Shown here: positions 1 through 7,735 of the stretch, piece by piece
Numbering within the stretch: position 1 is the first letter of the stretch
Layout: each line of letters begins with the position of its first letter
From: DASVDE01 sp036381235
GTDB taxonomy: Bacteria > Actinomycetota > Thermoleophilia > Solirubrobacterales > 70-9
Length of the DNA stretch: 64,000 nucleotides
NCBI GenBank assembly: GCA_036381235.1
Contig: DASVDE010000003.1
Location: 37,494-101,493 of the forward strand
Reading direction: 5' to 3'
Notes under the pieces: generated by a model
What the model was told of the DNA's origin: nothing
What the model saw: the letters and a program-made list of their open reading frames with translations, nothing else
The model's database searches: none
Program-made: the position numbers and the translations under genes

Positions 1-1
1 G

Positions 2-931
2 GTCGAGGAGCTGGCCCGCTCGGGCGGCTCGGGCGGTGTGGCGGCAAGCCTCAACGCCCACACCTCGATCGCGATGCCGCCGATCTTCAACTTCGGCACC
101 GAGGAGCAGAAACAGCGCTGGGTCGTCCCCGGGATCGCCGGCGAGAAGATCGGCGCGCTGGGAATCACCGAGCCCGGCGCCGGCTCCGACGTCGCCGGCA
201 TCTCCACCTTCGCCAAGAAGATCGACGGCGGCTATCTGGTCAACGGCTCCAAGACCTTCATCACCAACGGTGTCCGCGCCGACTTCCTCGTCTGCGCGGT
301 GAAGACGACCCAGGAGGGCGGCCATCACGGCATCTCCTTCCTGGTCCTGGAGCGCGAGATGCCCGGCTATGAGATCGCGCAGAAGCTGGAGAAGATGGGC
401 TGGCACTCATCCGACACCGGCGAGCTGTCCTTCACCGACGTCGAGGTGCCGGCCGAGAACCTGCTCGGCGAGGAGAACAAGGGCTTCCACCTGATCATGG
501 CCAACTTCGCCTGGGAGCGGCTGCTGATGGCGATCGGCGCCGTCGGCGCGATGCAACGGCTGATCGAGCGCTCCGTCGAGTACTCGCTGGAGCGCCAGGC
601 CTTCGGCCGGCCGATCGGCAAGTTCCAGGCGATCCGCCACAAGATCGCCGAGATGGCAACCAAGGCCGAGGCGGCACGCGCCCTCACCTACAACGCCCTG
701 CGCCTCTTCCACGAGGGTCAGGACTGCATCCGCGACGTCACCATGGCCAAGCTGGTCACCCAGCGCGCCGTGCTCGAGATAGCCGACGAGGCCCTACAGA
801 TCCACGGCGGTTACGGCTACATGCGCGAGTACGGCATCGAGCGCGCCGTCCGCGACGCCCGCCTCGGCCCGATCGGCGGCGGCACCGACGAGATCATGAA
901 GGAGATCCTGGGCAAGCAGATGGGGTTGTAG
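2..931 (+). CDS. Acyl-CoA dehydrogenase, 3' part (5' end outside window)
   Basis: FAD-dependent alpha,beta-dehydrogenase of acyl-CoA thioesters (fatty-acid or branched-chain catabolism), cytosolic. The reading frame is open from base 2, so the N-terminal part lies outside the window. Visible family marks are the substrate/FAD segment GITEPGAGSD, the VNGSKTFITNG strand, RQAFGRPIGKFQ, and the C-terminal IHGGYGYMREY with GGGTDEI. The position that is Glu in MCAD-type enzymes (YEGT) is Gly here (GGGT), while a Glu occurs in FAWERL, as in isovaleryl/long-chain type enzymes; that catalytic assignment is inference. Substrate range cannot be read from the sequence. About 310 residues are present of a usual 380-400. 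Confidence 0.95.
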   Translation, partial: VEELARSGGSGGVAASLNAHTSIAMPPIFNFGTEEQKQRWVVPGIAGEKIGALGITEPGAGSDVAGISTFAKKIDGGYLVNGSKTFITNGVRADFLVCAVKTTQEGGHHGISFLVLEREMPGYEIAQKLEKMGWHSSDTGELSFTDVEVPAENLLGEENKGFHLIMANFAWERLLMAIGAVGAMQRLIERSVEYSLERQAFGRPIGKFQAIRHKIAEMATKAEAARALTYNALRLFHEGQDCIRDVTMAKLVTQRAVLEIADEALQIHGGYGYMREYGIERAVRDARLGPIGGGTDEIMKEILGKQMGL

Positions 932-966
932 GCAGCAACAACCGCCAGGGATGAGACCATTCACCC

Positions 967-1578
967 GTGCCCACGACAGATGCACTACAGAAAGAGGCTT
1001 CAAGTCGCTCATTTGGCGCCCTGACTGCAGCGTTTCTGGGCCAAGAGATGTCAATGACCGCTCTCTTAGGGCTCATTGAGTCAACACCGGCTAACGGCAA
1101 TGCGATGCCCTTGCCCTCCCCAGATGGTGCCATTCCCATATGGGTGGGCTCGGTTGGCTATGAGCGGTACCGAGACGTCAACGACTTTGCGCGTCTACTG
1201 GCAGACGCAGGAGTAGAGCGACTCATTGACGTGCGTGAACTTCCCATTTCCCGTCGTCGTGGTTTCGCCAAGACAGCCCTCGGCAACGCTCTAGAGGACC
1301 AAGGAGTCGAGTACAAACACTTGCGAGCCTTGGGCAATCCAAAGGAATTTCGCGATCTCTATAAGTCTGGGAGCGTTGAGGTAGGCCGCGCTGGCTACCA
1401 GCGCTTTCTGCTCGACAATCGAGAAGACGAGCTTCGAAATCTAGAGACTGTCCTCCGTGAAAAGCGCTCCGCGCTGATGTGCGTGGAGCACGATGAGAAC
1501 GTGTGTCACCGGCAGGTCATTTTCGAGGCTCTACGCGATCACGTAGGAATAGAGCTAGACATCACTCACATCGGCTAG
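967..1578 (+). CDS. DUF488 family protein
   Basis: Uncharacterised DUF488 domain protein. The core starts at IWVGSVGYERY (about residue 59 of the longest reading) and ends with the diagnostic C-V-E-H-D-E-N-V-C-H-R signature (Cys172, Cys180, His181, Arg182), with conserved LIDVRELPISRRRGF and a YKHLRALGNPKEFR stretch between. The start is uncertain: GTG 967 gives 203 residues, ATG 1048 and ATG 1105 give shorter forms closer to the family core. The gene runs tail to tail into the next one, overlapping by 24 bases (1555-1578). Base composition is clearly lower in G+C than the flanks (30/60 at 1321-1380 against 42/60 at 661-720), suggesting transfer. Biochemical function is not established for the family as far as I know. 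Confidence 0.85.
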   Translation: MPTTDALQKEASSRSFGALTAAFLGQEMSMTALLGLIESTPANGNAMPLPSPDGAIPIWVGSVGYERYRDVNDFARLLADAGVERLIDVRELPISRRRGFAKTALGNALEDQGVEYKHLRALGNPKEFRDLYKSGSVEVGRAGYQRFLLDNREDELRNLETVLREKRSALMCVEHDENVCHRQVIFEALRDHVGIELDITHIG

Positions 1579-2400
1579 GGACAACTGCTCCGGCTGCTTT
1601 GGTGGCCACCAAACTCCAAGCACCAGAAAGGAGTTGGGGTACTGATGCTGATTGCCGACGATCAGCGCTGTGTCCTTGTTGGCTCCACACATCTCCTTCA
1701 GCCACTTTGCCCGAATCAGCTCTCTCCAGTCTGGGCGCTCACGGACCTGTCGAAAGAGCTGTGCAATCTCCCAATCGACAATCGATTGCGTGTGGGTTCT
1801 GCATCCGGTGGCAGAACACCGATATCGGTATTTGAACCGATAGGGGATTTGCTCCAGTGCTTCACGCTCTACCTCTAGCTCGTCGGCTTGCAGCAGCGAT
1901 CGTTGAGCCGCCCAGGCATCCGCCATGTTGCTCTTTTCTGGATCGGGCTCAACCTCCTCAATAAGAAGGTCGAAAAACTCGGCAACTCGAAACATCCCGA
2001 GTGACGTCCCTGAATCCCGTTGCTCTTGCTGAATAGCGCACATCGACTTTGAAATGGCAGGTTCGACAATGGATCGACGGGAACGCCATCCTTCCTCTGT
2101 CCCGATCCGTTGTCCGGCAATCTCAATTGAGTCGGCATCAGCACGACGTGACTCAGGCCTTCGGTCGTTCTTCGGAGCCCCGACCTTGACGCGGATCGGC
2201 TGGTACTTACGGAACTGCTGATCCCCTCTATCCAGCGTCCTGAAAGGAACCGGGTAGAGGCGAATCCATTCGGGGAGATCGACCCCTGAGAGCCTCAAGC
2301 CGGCTACACACGAGATCTCGCCGTACTGCCGGCTGAGGTTCGGGTACGCCTTCACTAGCGGCAGCAGTTCGATCTCCTCAAGTCCGACATGACCCTTCAT
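1555..2400 (-). CDS. Uncharacterised protein with YPVPFR and C-x4-C-x2-H motifs, partner of DUF488
   Basis: 281 residues, no signal peptide or membrane segment. From memory I recognise a family of DUF488 neighbours with a KAYP-x-x-S-x-x-Y-G-E start (residues 17-28), a WIRLYPVPFR block (45-54) followed by QQFRKY (61-66), and a distal DWE motif (209-211). Here DWE is preceded by Cys195, Cys200 and His203, a possible metal site. The C-terminus has QLSL (272-275); remembered homologues end in QLSLF, which resembles a sliding-clamp binding peptide, but the Phe is Ala here. It converges on and overlaps the DUF488 gene, shares its lower G+C (33/60 at 1981-2040) and diverges from sixA with a 47-base gap. 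Function unknown; a nucleic-acid or defence role is inference only. Confidence 0.75.
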   Translation of the reverse strand: MKGHVGLEEIELLPLVKAYPNLSRQYGEISCVAGLRLSGVDLPEWIRLYPVPFRTLDRGDQQFRKYQPIRVKVGAPKNDRRPESRRADADSIEIAGQRIGTEEGWRSRRSIVEPAISKSMCAIQQEQRDSGTSLGMFRVAEFFDLLIEEVEPDPEKSNMADAWAAQRSLLQADELEVEREALEQIPYRFKYRYRCSATGCRTHTQSIVDWEIAQLFRQVRERPDWRELIRAKWLKEMCGANKDTALIVGNQHQYPNSFLVLGVWWPPKQPEQLSLADVSDV

Positions 2401-2447
2401 GAGGCGATCATACGTTCGCTTCCGGCGTCTTTCCCTACGATCGAGGA

Positions 2448-2891
2448 ATGATTTGCCTGCTGCGACATGGAGACGCCGAGGACAGGGATGGGGACGATGC
2501 GGCTCGGCGGTTGACCGCTAAGGGAGAGCGGCAGGCGGAGGTTGCGGGGCTGGCGTTGGCGAGGCTCGGCGCTGAGATGGAGGCATGCCTGACAAGTCCC
2601 AAGGTGCGGGCGGCCGATACAGCGCGGATCGCCTGTCGCTCGCTTGGGATCGAGCCGGAGGTCGTTGAGGAACTGCGCGGGGGGCCTTTCGATTCGCTCT
2701 CCCTCTCTGCGAGTCGGGGCGATGTCCTTCTGGTCGGCCACGAGCCGGACTTCTCCGATGAAGTTGCGCGCCTCACCGGCGCCAACGTGAAGCTGCGCAA
2801 GGGTGGGCTGGCGATCGTCGATGGGAGCAGGCTCGTCGTCTTGCTGCGGCCAGCGGATCTCGCCGCGATCGCAGTCGGTCACAGTCGCTGA
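2448..2891 (+). CDS. sixA: SixA-like phosphohistidine phosphatase
   Basis: Histidine phosphatase superfamily, 147 residues, the short SixA size class. The catalytic RHG motif is at residues 6-8 (LLRHGDAE), a second arginine lies in TSPKVRAADTA (about residue 54), and the second catalytic histidine is His98 in VGHEPDFS. SixA proteins remove phosphate from phosphohistidine of phosphotransfer proteins; the target here is not identified since no HPt or PTS gene is nearby. It diverges from the YPVPFR gene across 47 bases and meets the RTX-like gene tail to tail after 25 bases. G+C is back to chromosomal level, so it is probably not part of the DUF488 cassette. Confidence 0.85.
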   Translation: MICLLRHGDAEDRDGDDAARRLTAKGERQAEVAGLALARLGAEMEACLTSPKVRAADTARIACRSLGIEPEVVEELRGGPFDSLSLSASRGDVLLVGHEPDFSDEVARLTGANVKLRKGGLAIVDGSRLVVLLRPADLAAIAVGHSR

Positions 2892-2916
2892 GAAGCCGGA
2901 CTGAGGCGCAGGTAGA

Positions 2917-3624
2917 TCAGCGCCGTGGGCCGGCTTCGCAGGTGTGGGAGCGACCCCAGCCGGGACCGCCGTCGCAATAGTCGTAGCCGGGGCCGCCGTA
3001 GAGTTGATCGGGGCTGGAACCGCCGTAGAGCCGGTCGTTGCCCGGCCCGCCGTGACAACCATCTTGGCCCGGTCCCATCAGGCAGATATCGCGGCCCGGC
3101 CCACCCCAGCAACCATCGCTGCCGGCGCCATGGCGGCAGAAATCGCTGCCGCGGCCTCCGACGCAGTCGCTGTTGCGTTGGCCGGTGATGCAGACGTCGT
3201 TGCCGCCGCCCCCGACGCAGCGGTTGCGCCTTGCGCCCTGCGGATAGCAGGTGTCTGGCTCACCGCTGCCGATGAACTTGTCCGAGCCGTTACCGAGGTA
3301 GATGGTGAGCGGGATCGGCAGGTGGTCGAGCACCTCGACCAGGTCACCCGATGGACCCATGTCCACCTCGATCGATGAGACCCCCGCGAGAGGACAGACG
3401 GCGACGAGACGCCTCCGCGAGAAGTGGCACCCATCGGGATGACGAGATGCCATGTAGCCGTCCACCACGATGCTCTCCCCGCTGACGGTCAGCCTCAGAT
3501 GAGAGCCCGAAGCCGCGCCTCTCACCGTGATCTTTCCCGCCGGCGCGGCTGAAGTCGGGGTCATCAAAAGCGCGCAGGCCATCAGAGCCGGGATCACCAG
3601 CAGGGCATACGACTTGCGCCTCAC
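2917..3624 (-). CDS. Secreted Cys-rich RTX-like (hemolysin-type calcium-binding) protein
   Basis: 235 residues. The N-terminus (RRK then a hydrophobic run to about residue 26, ending TSAAPAG) is a Sec signal peptide. From about residue 136 to 225 the protein is built of glycine/aspartate nonapeptide-type repeats (GGGGND, GGRGSD, GAGSD, GGPGRD, GPGQD, GGPGND, GGPGYD), the calcium-binding RTX pattern. Unusually, most repeats carry a Cys right after the Asp (NDVC, SDC, SDFC, SDGC, RDIC, QDGC, YDYC). Paired disulfides on the outside of a calcium roll are a possible consequence (inference). It lies alone on the minus strand; function unknown. Confidence 0.75.
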   Translation of the reverse strand: MRRKSYALLVIPALMACALLMTPTSAAPAGKITVRGAASGSHLRLTVSGESIVVDGYMASRHPDGCHFSRRRLVAVCPLAGVSSIEVDMGPSGDLVEVLDHLPIPLTIYLGNGSDKFIGSGEPDTCYPQGARRNRCVGGGGNDVCITGQRNSDCVGGRGSDFCRHGAGSDGCWGGPGRDICLMGPGQDGCHGGPGNDRLYGGSSPDQLYGGPGYDYCDGGPGWGRSHTCEAGPRR

Positions 3625-3718
3625 CGCCTCGATGCTAGAGAGGCTCCTCGGTCGAAGCGCCCCAGCGGGCTCCCGCTCGCTAGGTTCCGCCCAACCGCTC
3701 TACGGCAAGGAGGCGCCA

Positions 3719-4141
3719 ATGCTGTCTTGGCTGGGCAAGAAGATGATCTCCCGCAACATGGCGAAGGCACGCGCGGGGGACATCGGGCCGACGCTGCGGA
3801 TGGACGCCGAGGACATCAGGTTCCGCTTCCCCGGCGACAGCTCCTGGGCGACGGAGCTACAGGGGAAGGACGAGCTGGAGCGCTGGCTCCGGCGCTTTGC
3901 CGATGTCGGCATCCAGATCTACCCCGACGAGGTCGTGCTCAAGGGCTTTCCCTGGAACCAGACGATCTGCGTCCGCGGCTACGACTATCTCGATTCGCCC
4001 GAGGGCGAGCGCATCTACGAGAACCGCTACGTCATCTGGGGCCGCATCTCCTGGGGACTGCTGCGCGACTACGAGGTCTACGAGGACACGCAGAAGACCG
4101 TGGCCCTTGACCAGTACCTCGCCAAGATCGGCAAGCTCTGA
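3719..4141 (+). CDS. SnoaL-like/NTF2-like protein
   Basis: 140 residues from ATG 3719, chosen because AAGGAGG (3707-3713) lies 5 bases upstream; the open frame extends further but crosses the promoter region. The pattern DAEDIRFRFPGDSSWA, the GKDELERWLRRF helix and the strands QTICVRGYDYLD and ENRYVIWGRISWG fit the cone-shaped SnoaL/NTF2 fold, used by small polyketide cyclases, isomerases and ligand-binding proteins. The final AGTAL-type active-site residues cannot be assigned. The TGA stop overlaps the Shine-Dalgarno of the following acetyltransferase gene, so the two are translated from one message. Confidence 0.65.
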   Translation: MLSWLGKKMISRNMAKARAGDIGPTLRMDAEDIRFRFPGDSSWATELQGKDELERWLRRFADVGIQIYPDEVVLKGFPWNQTICVRGYDYLDSPEGERIYENRYVIWGRISWGLLRDYEVYEDTQKTVALDQYLAKIGKL

Positions 4142-4151
4142 GGAGATCGCA

Positions 4152-4931
4152 ATGCTGCACCGCGCCCACCTCAACCTGGTCGACAGCTCGCGCTGGTTCT
4201 TCGGGCTCGACCACAAGGCGACGATCGAAGTCGGCGAAGGCTGGCTCCTCGGCGCCGGCAGCCCCGAGCACCCCGTCATATCCAATGCCGCGTTCCGGGC
4301 TGACGACGCCCTCGACGGCGAAGAGCTGATCGCGCGGGCCAAGGAGTTCTTCGGCGAGCGCGGGCGCGGCTTCAGCGTCTGGGTACGTGCCGGGCAGCCC
4401 GAGGACGAGGACCTGATCGCCGCCGCGGAGGCTGCCGGCCTTGCCACGGTCTATGAGATGCCGGAGATGATTCTCGACGCGCCGCCCCCGAACGAGCCAA
4501 CACCACCGGGGGTCGAGGTGCGGCGCCTGAGCAACGCCGAGGAGGCCGCAGACTTCTGGAAGGTGGCGACAGAGTCCTATGCGGACATCGGCTGGCCGCC
4601 GGAGGTCTTCGCCTCCTACACCGAGAACGCCCGCCTGCTCGCCGACAACGCCGCGGTCTTCACCGCCTATCTGGACAGGGCACCCGTTGCCATAGCCGCA
4701 ACGCTCGTCAGCCACAGCGTCGCCGGCGTCTACTGGGTGGGAACGCTGAAGTCGGCCCGGGGGAAGGGACTGGCCCGCAGGATGACGGCCACGGCGGTTG
4801 AGGCGGGCCTGGAGCTGGGCGCCAACATCGCCTCGCTCCAAGCCTCGCCAATGGGTAGGCCGATCTACGCAGCCATGGGATTCAAGACCGTCTACGACTA
4901 CAGGCTGATGATGTCGCCGCCCCCGGCCTAG
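4152..4931 (+). CDS. GNAT family N-acetyltransferase
   Basis: 259 residues. The C-terminal half holds a GNAT fold: VYWVGTLKSARGKGLARRMT contains the R-G-K-G-L-A acetyl-CoA pyrophosphate loop, followed by ASLQASPMGRPIYAAMGFKTVYDYRLM, the typical final strands. The N-terminal 110 residues (starting LNLVDSSRWFFG) look like a degenerate or lid domain. ATG 4152 is chosen because AGGAG (4141-4145) precedes it and overlaps the stop of the SnoaL-like gene. The acceptor substrate is not predictable. The stop codon shares a palindromic CTAG (4928-4931) with the convergent secreted-protein gene. Confidence 0.8.
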   Translation: MLHRAHLNLVDSSRWFFGLDHKATIEVGEGWLLGAGSPEHPVISNAAFRADDALDGEELIARAKEFFGERGRGFSVWVRAGQPEDEDLIAAAEAAGLATVYEMPEMILDAPPPNEPTPPGVEVRRLSNAEEAADFWKVATESYADIGWPPEVFASYTENARLLADNAAVFTAYLDRAPVAIAATLVSHSVAGVYWVGTLKSARGKGLARRMTATAVEAGLELGANIASLQASPMGRPIYAAMGFKTVYDYRLMMSPPPA

Positions 4932-5347
4932 ACCTCCTGCTGGCTGTGCGTCTGGTCGATCAGCCGCTTCGCATCAAAAGGCTGGTCGCCGGGATCCGTG
5001 CGCGGCAGACGAGCCTTGACCACGACCTTGTCGCCCGTCTGGACGTCATCGAGGTTCCGAGTCCCGTCCTGGTTGGTGTCGGCGACGACGATCCGCGCGT
5101 CCGAGAGGTCGAACGCAACCGTCTGGCCGACGAACCCGCCCTTGCGGACACGCGAGTTGCCGTGCAGGACATCCACCGAGCCGCCGCCCGCATACGTCCC
5201 CTTGAATACATAGGCGACGTCATGGGTCTTGGCATGGCCGTTGGCTTTGCCTTTGCCGTGGTTCTCACCGTTATTAGCGATCGCGGCCGCCGGCACGGCC
5301 AGCGCGACGACCCCGAGCACTGCGATCAAGTTCCTTCGTAGACGCAT
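4928..5347 (-). CDS. Secreted protein of unknown function (DUF5666-like beta domain)
   Basis: 139 residues. A clear signal peptide (LRRNLIAVLGVVALAVPAAAIA, cleavage near residue 23-25) is followed by a Gly/Lys/His-rich linker and a small beta-rich domain: AYVFKGTYAGGGSVDVL, GQTVAFDLSDARIV, and TGDKVVVKARLPR. The VxGxV...GDxVxVxxR style is that of secreted OB-like DUF5666 domains, which is a tentative assignment. It is monocistronic, meeting the acetyltransferase gene at a shared CTAG and separated from the next gene by the 196-base intergenic region. Confidence 0.6.
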   Translation of the reverse strand: MRLRRNLIAVLGVVALAVPAAAIANNGENHGKGKANGHAKTHDVAYVFKGTYAGGGSVDVLHGNSRVRKGGFVGQTVAFDLSDARIVVADTNQDGTRNLDDVQTGDKVVVKARLPRTDPGDQPFDAKRLIDQTHSQQEV

Positions 5348-5543
5348 CGTGACTCCCCCTTATCTGTGGGCCTCATGGAAGTACATAGCCCTAAACGACA
5401 TTGGGGGGCAAATGTCAGGCCAAACCGCACAACTGGCCGGATGGCCTACGTAATTGGACCCGATTGGCCAGGCAGCCAGATCGGGTCCATTCCCTATAGC
5501 CTCCCGGGCCGACTTCACGACCTATAAGGAGAAACGCATACCG
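5348..5543. other. 196-base divergent intergenic region with a strong inverted repeat
   Basis: This gap separates the minus-strand secreted protein from the plus-strand SDR gene and must hold both promoters. I see no further open frame with coding character. The only clear structure is the hairpin at 5455-5489, listed separately. A TACGTA palindrome occurs at 5447-5452. No confident -35/-10 pair is visible. Confidence 0.5.
5455..5489. promoter_or_regulatory. Inverted repeat upstream of the SDR gene
   Basis: TGGACCCGAT (5455-5464) is matched perfectly by ATCGGGTCCA (5480-5489). Inside, TGGC (5465-5468) and GCCA (5475-5478) add four pairs after a one-base bulge, leaving a six-base loop. No T-run follows on either strand, so an operator or leader hairpin for the SDR gene (start 5544) is more likely than a terminator. 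Confidence 0.5.
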
Positions 5544-6374
5544 ATGGGACTTCTCGAAGGAAAAGCGGCGATCGTCACCGGGTCGGCGCGGGGAATCGGC
5601 CGGGCGACCGCCGAGCTGTTCGCCAGCGAGGGCGCCAAGGTGCTGATCAACGACCTCGACGCCGATGTCGCGCAGCAGACGGCCGGTGAGATCGACGGCG
5701 AGACCGCTGTCTACGCCGGCGATCTGACCAAGGAGGGCGCCGCCGACGAGCTCGTCGCGGCCGGGGTCGATGCCTTCGGCGCGATCGACATCGTCGTCAA
5801 CAACGCCGGCTACACCTGGGACGGCGTCGCCCATCGAATGACTGACGAGCAGTTCCAGGCGATGCTGGACATCCACACCGTCGTCCCCTTCCGCGTCGCC
5901 CGGGCGCTGGCGCCGCACTGGCGCGAGGCGGCCAAGGCGGAACGGGAAGAGGGCAAGGAGGTCTTCCGCAAGCTGATCAACATCTCCTCGACCTCCGGAA
6001 CGATGGGCAACGCCGGCCAAGTCAACTACTCGGCCGCGAAGATGGCGGTCGTCGGCCTGACCAAAACCCTCGCCAAGGAGTGGGGTCAGTTCAAGATCAA
6101 CGTCAACGCCGTCGCCTTCGGCTTCGTCGAGACGCGGCTGACCGCAGCCAAAGAAGCCGGCGGCGAGATGACCTCCCCGACCGGCGAGAAGATCGAGCTG
6201 GGCATTCCCGAGCAGATGCGGGCGATGGCCTCGGCGATCATCCCGCTCGGCCGCCCAGCCACGCCCGAGGAGGCTTCCGGCCCGGTCCTGTTCCTCGCCT
6301 CGCCGCTTGCCAACTACATGCAGGGCCAGGTCCTCAACGTCACAGGCGGGATGTTCGGGGGGATGTACACCTGA
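5544..6374 (+). CDS. Short-chain dehydrogenase/reductase, 3-oxoacyl-ACP reductase (FabG-like)
   Basis: 276 residues, classical SDR. NAD(P)-binding TGSARGIG near residues 12-19, NNAG in VVNNAGYTWDG, catalytic Ser in NISSTSG and YSAAK catalytic pair. ATG 5544 is preferred, giving the normal SDR start MGLLEGKAAIVTG; AAGGAG (5526-5531) lies upstream at a somewhat long spacing. An acidic/basic insert (about HWREAAKAEREEGKEV) makes it roughly 30 residues longer than FabG. It probably reduces a 3-oxoacyl or 3-hydroxyacyl-CoA substrate; no fab cluster is nearby, so a catabolic role is equally possible. It is coupled to the Ddn-like gene by a CTGA overlap. Confidence 0.85.
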   Translation: MGLLEGKAAIVTGSARGIGRATAELFASEGAKVLINDLDADVAQQTAGEIDGETAVYAGDLTKEGAADELVAAGVDAFGAIDIVVNNAGYTWDGVAHRMTDEQFQAMLDIHTVVPFRVARALAPHWREAAKAEREEGKEVFRKLINISSTSGTMGNAGQVNYSAAKMAVVGLTKTLAKEWGQFKINVNAVAFGFVETRLTAAKEAGGEMTSPTGEKIELGIPEQMRAMASAIIPLGRPATPEEASGPVLFLASPLANYMQGQVLNVTGGMFGGMYT

Positions 6375-6856
6375 GCTCTACGGCAACAGATGGCAGGCCG
6401 GCTCCCCGCTACCTCGACGTAGCGGACAAGATCTGGCCTGCCACGCGCCGCTTCATGGGCGTCCACACATTCCTCTACCGGCACTCGGGAGGACGGATCG
6501 GCCACACCATCCCAGGAGTGCCGGGGAAGATGCTCCTACTCGACCATGTCGGCGCCAAGAGCGGGACGAAACGCACGTCCCCCCTGCTCTACATCCCCGA
6601 CGGAGACGACGTAGTCGTCGTCGCCTCCAAAGGCGGCTTCCCCAAGCATCCCGCCTGGTTCCACAACCTGACCGCCAATCCCGACACAACGGTCCAGATC
6701 GGCTCCGAACGGCGCCCGGTCCACGCCCGCGTGGCAACCCCTGAGGAGCGCAAGCGCCTCTGGCCGATGGCGGTCAAGATGTACCACGGCTATGAGGGCT
6801 ACCAGGCGCGCAGCAAAGGGCGAGAGATCCCGCTGGTCATCCTCGAGCCGCGCTAG
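6371..6856 (+). CDS. Ddn-like deazaflavin (F420)-dependent oxidoreductase family protein
   Basis: About 161 residues. The family pattern is clear: GGRIGHTIPGVPGKMLLL, DHVGAKSGTKRTSPLLYI, ASKGGFPKHPAWFHNL and TANPDTTVQIG, ending REIPLVILEPR. Members bind F420 and act on quinones or nitro compounds, or are of unknown substrate. The conserved N-terminus RYLDVADKIWP lies upstream of the first ATG (6455), and no ATG/GTG/TTG is available in frame before it. The most likely start is CTG 6371, overlapping the upstream TGA as CTGA with a G-rich SD-like run (6357-6362). Its stop shares CTAG (6853-6856) with the convergent SDR gene. Confidence 0.75.
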   Translation: MSSTATDGRPAPRYLDVADKIWPATRRFMGVHTFLYRHSGGRIGHTIPGVPGKMLLLDHVGAKSGTKRTSPLLYIPDGDDVVVVASKGGFPKHPAWFHNLTANPDTTVQIGSERRPVHARVATPEERKRLWPMAVKMYHGYEGYQARSKGREIPLVILEPR

Positions 6857-7701
6857 CGGCGCTCCTCGGCGACCGGCTCGCCGGCCTCCGTGGCGATCGC
6901 CTGCGGTGGCCAGGGGCCGGCCCAGTTGTCGCGGGCTCCGTCGATAGTGATCGTCGTCCCGGAATAGAAGTCACCGGCCGGGGAGGCCAGGTAGGCGACC
7001 AGCCAGGCCATCTCCTCGGGGCGGCCGGCGCGGCCGATCGGGATCGAGCGCTCCAGGTTGTCGACAACCACCTGCGGGTACTTGGTCAGCAGCGTCTCGG
7101 TCGCGAACTGCCCGGCCGCCAGCGCGCAGGTCTTGATCCCGAAGCGCGCCCACTCGATCGCCAGCGTCCGCATCATGTTCTCGACCGCAGCGCGGGCCGC
7201 CCCGGAATGCACCATCCCCGGCATCCCGTTGTGGGGGGAGAGAGTGACACTCAAGACCTTGCCCCCTCCCTGGGGGATGAAGGCCTTGGTCGCCGCCGCG
7301 TGGGTCATCAGCCATGTTCCCTGCACATTCAGCTCGATCACCGTGCGGAAGCCTTTCGGCGTGATCGACTCCGCCGGGGCGAGGAATTGCCCGCCGGCGT
7401 TGTTGACCAGCACATCGAGGCGGCCGTGGCGCTCCAGAACACCGTCAATGAACCGCTCCACCGCCTCCTCTTCGCGAATGTCCACCGCCTCGTGCTCGAA
7501 GCCCCCCGGCAACGCTGCCGCCAGCGCCGCGGTCTCGGCCAGCGGCTCCTCACGGCGCCCACAGCCGATCACCGTCGCGCCGAGCCGGCACAGTTCCAGC
7601 GCCGTCTCCCGCCCCAAGCCGCTGCCGACTCCGGAGACCGCGCACACCTGCCCCTCCAGCAACCCGTCCCGAAACACGCGCGAATGCGAGCTTTCAGTCA
7701 T
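6853..7701 (-). CDS. SDR, peroxisomal trans-2-enoyl-CoA reductase-like
   Basis: 282 residues from ATG 7701. Cofactor loop SGVGSGLG, NNAGG motif, and C-terminal PEEMAWLVAYLASPAGDFYSGTTITIDG. The usual YxxxK catalytic pair is replaced by VHSGAARAAV, the variant typical of PECR/DECR-type enzymes that act on enoyl-CoA thioesters rather than alcohols. That suggests a fatty-acid oxidation or elongation role, consistent with nearby acyl-CoA genes (inference). Divergent from the metallo-beta-lactamase fold gene across 34 bases. Confidence 0.8.
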   Translation of the reverse strand: MTESSHSRVFRDGLLEGQVCAVSGVGSGLGRETALELCRLGATVIGCGRREEPLAETAALAAALPGGFEHEAVDIREEEAVERFIDGVLERHGRLDVLVNNAGGQFLAPAESITPKGFRTVIELNVQGTWLMTHAAATKAFIPQGGGKVLSVTLSPHNGMPGMVHSGAARAAVENMMRTLAIEWARFGIKTCALAAGQFATETLLTKYPQVVVDNLERSIPIGRAGRPEEMAWLVAYLASPAGDFYSGTTITIDGARDNWAGPWPPQAIATEAGEPVAEERR

Positions 7702-7735
7702 CGCCCGGCAGCCTATAGGCGGCTCGGACGCCGTA

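Noticed and set aside
967..2891. SixA as third member of the DUF488 cassette
   Set aside because: Its G+C and codon use return to chromosomal type and it is divergent from the YPVPFR gene, so I do not include it without comparative evidence.
2950..3250. Possible tandem DNA repeat or CRISPR array
   Set aside because: The periodicity comes from the Gly/Asp RTX-type protein repeats; there are no conserved repeats with unique spacers.
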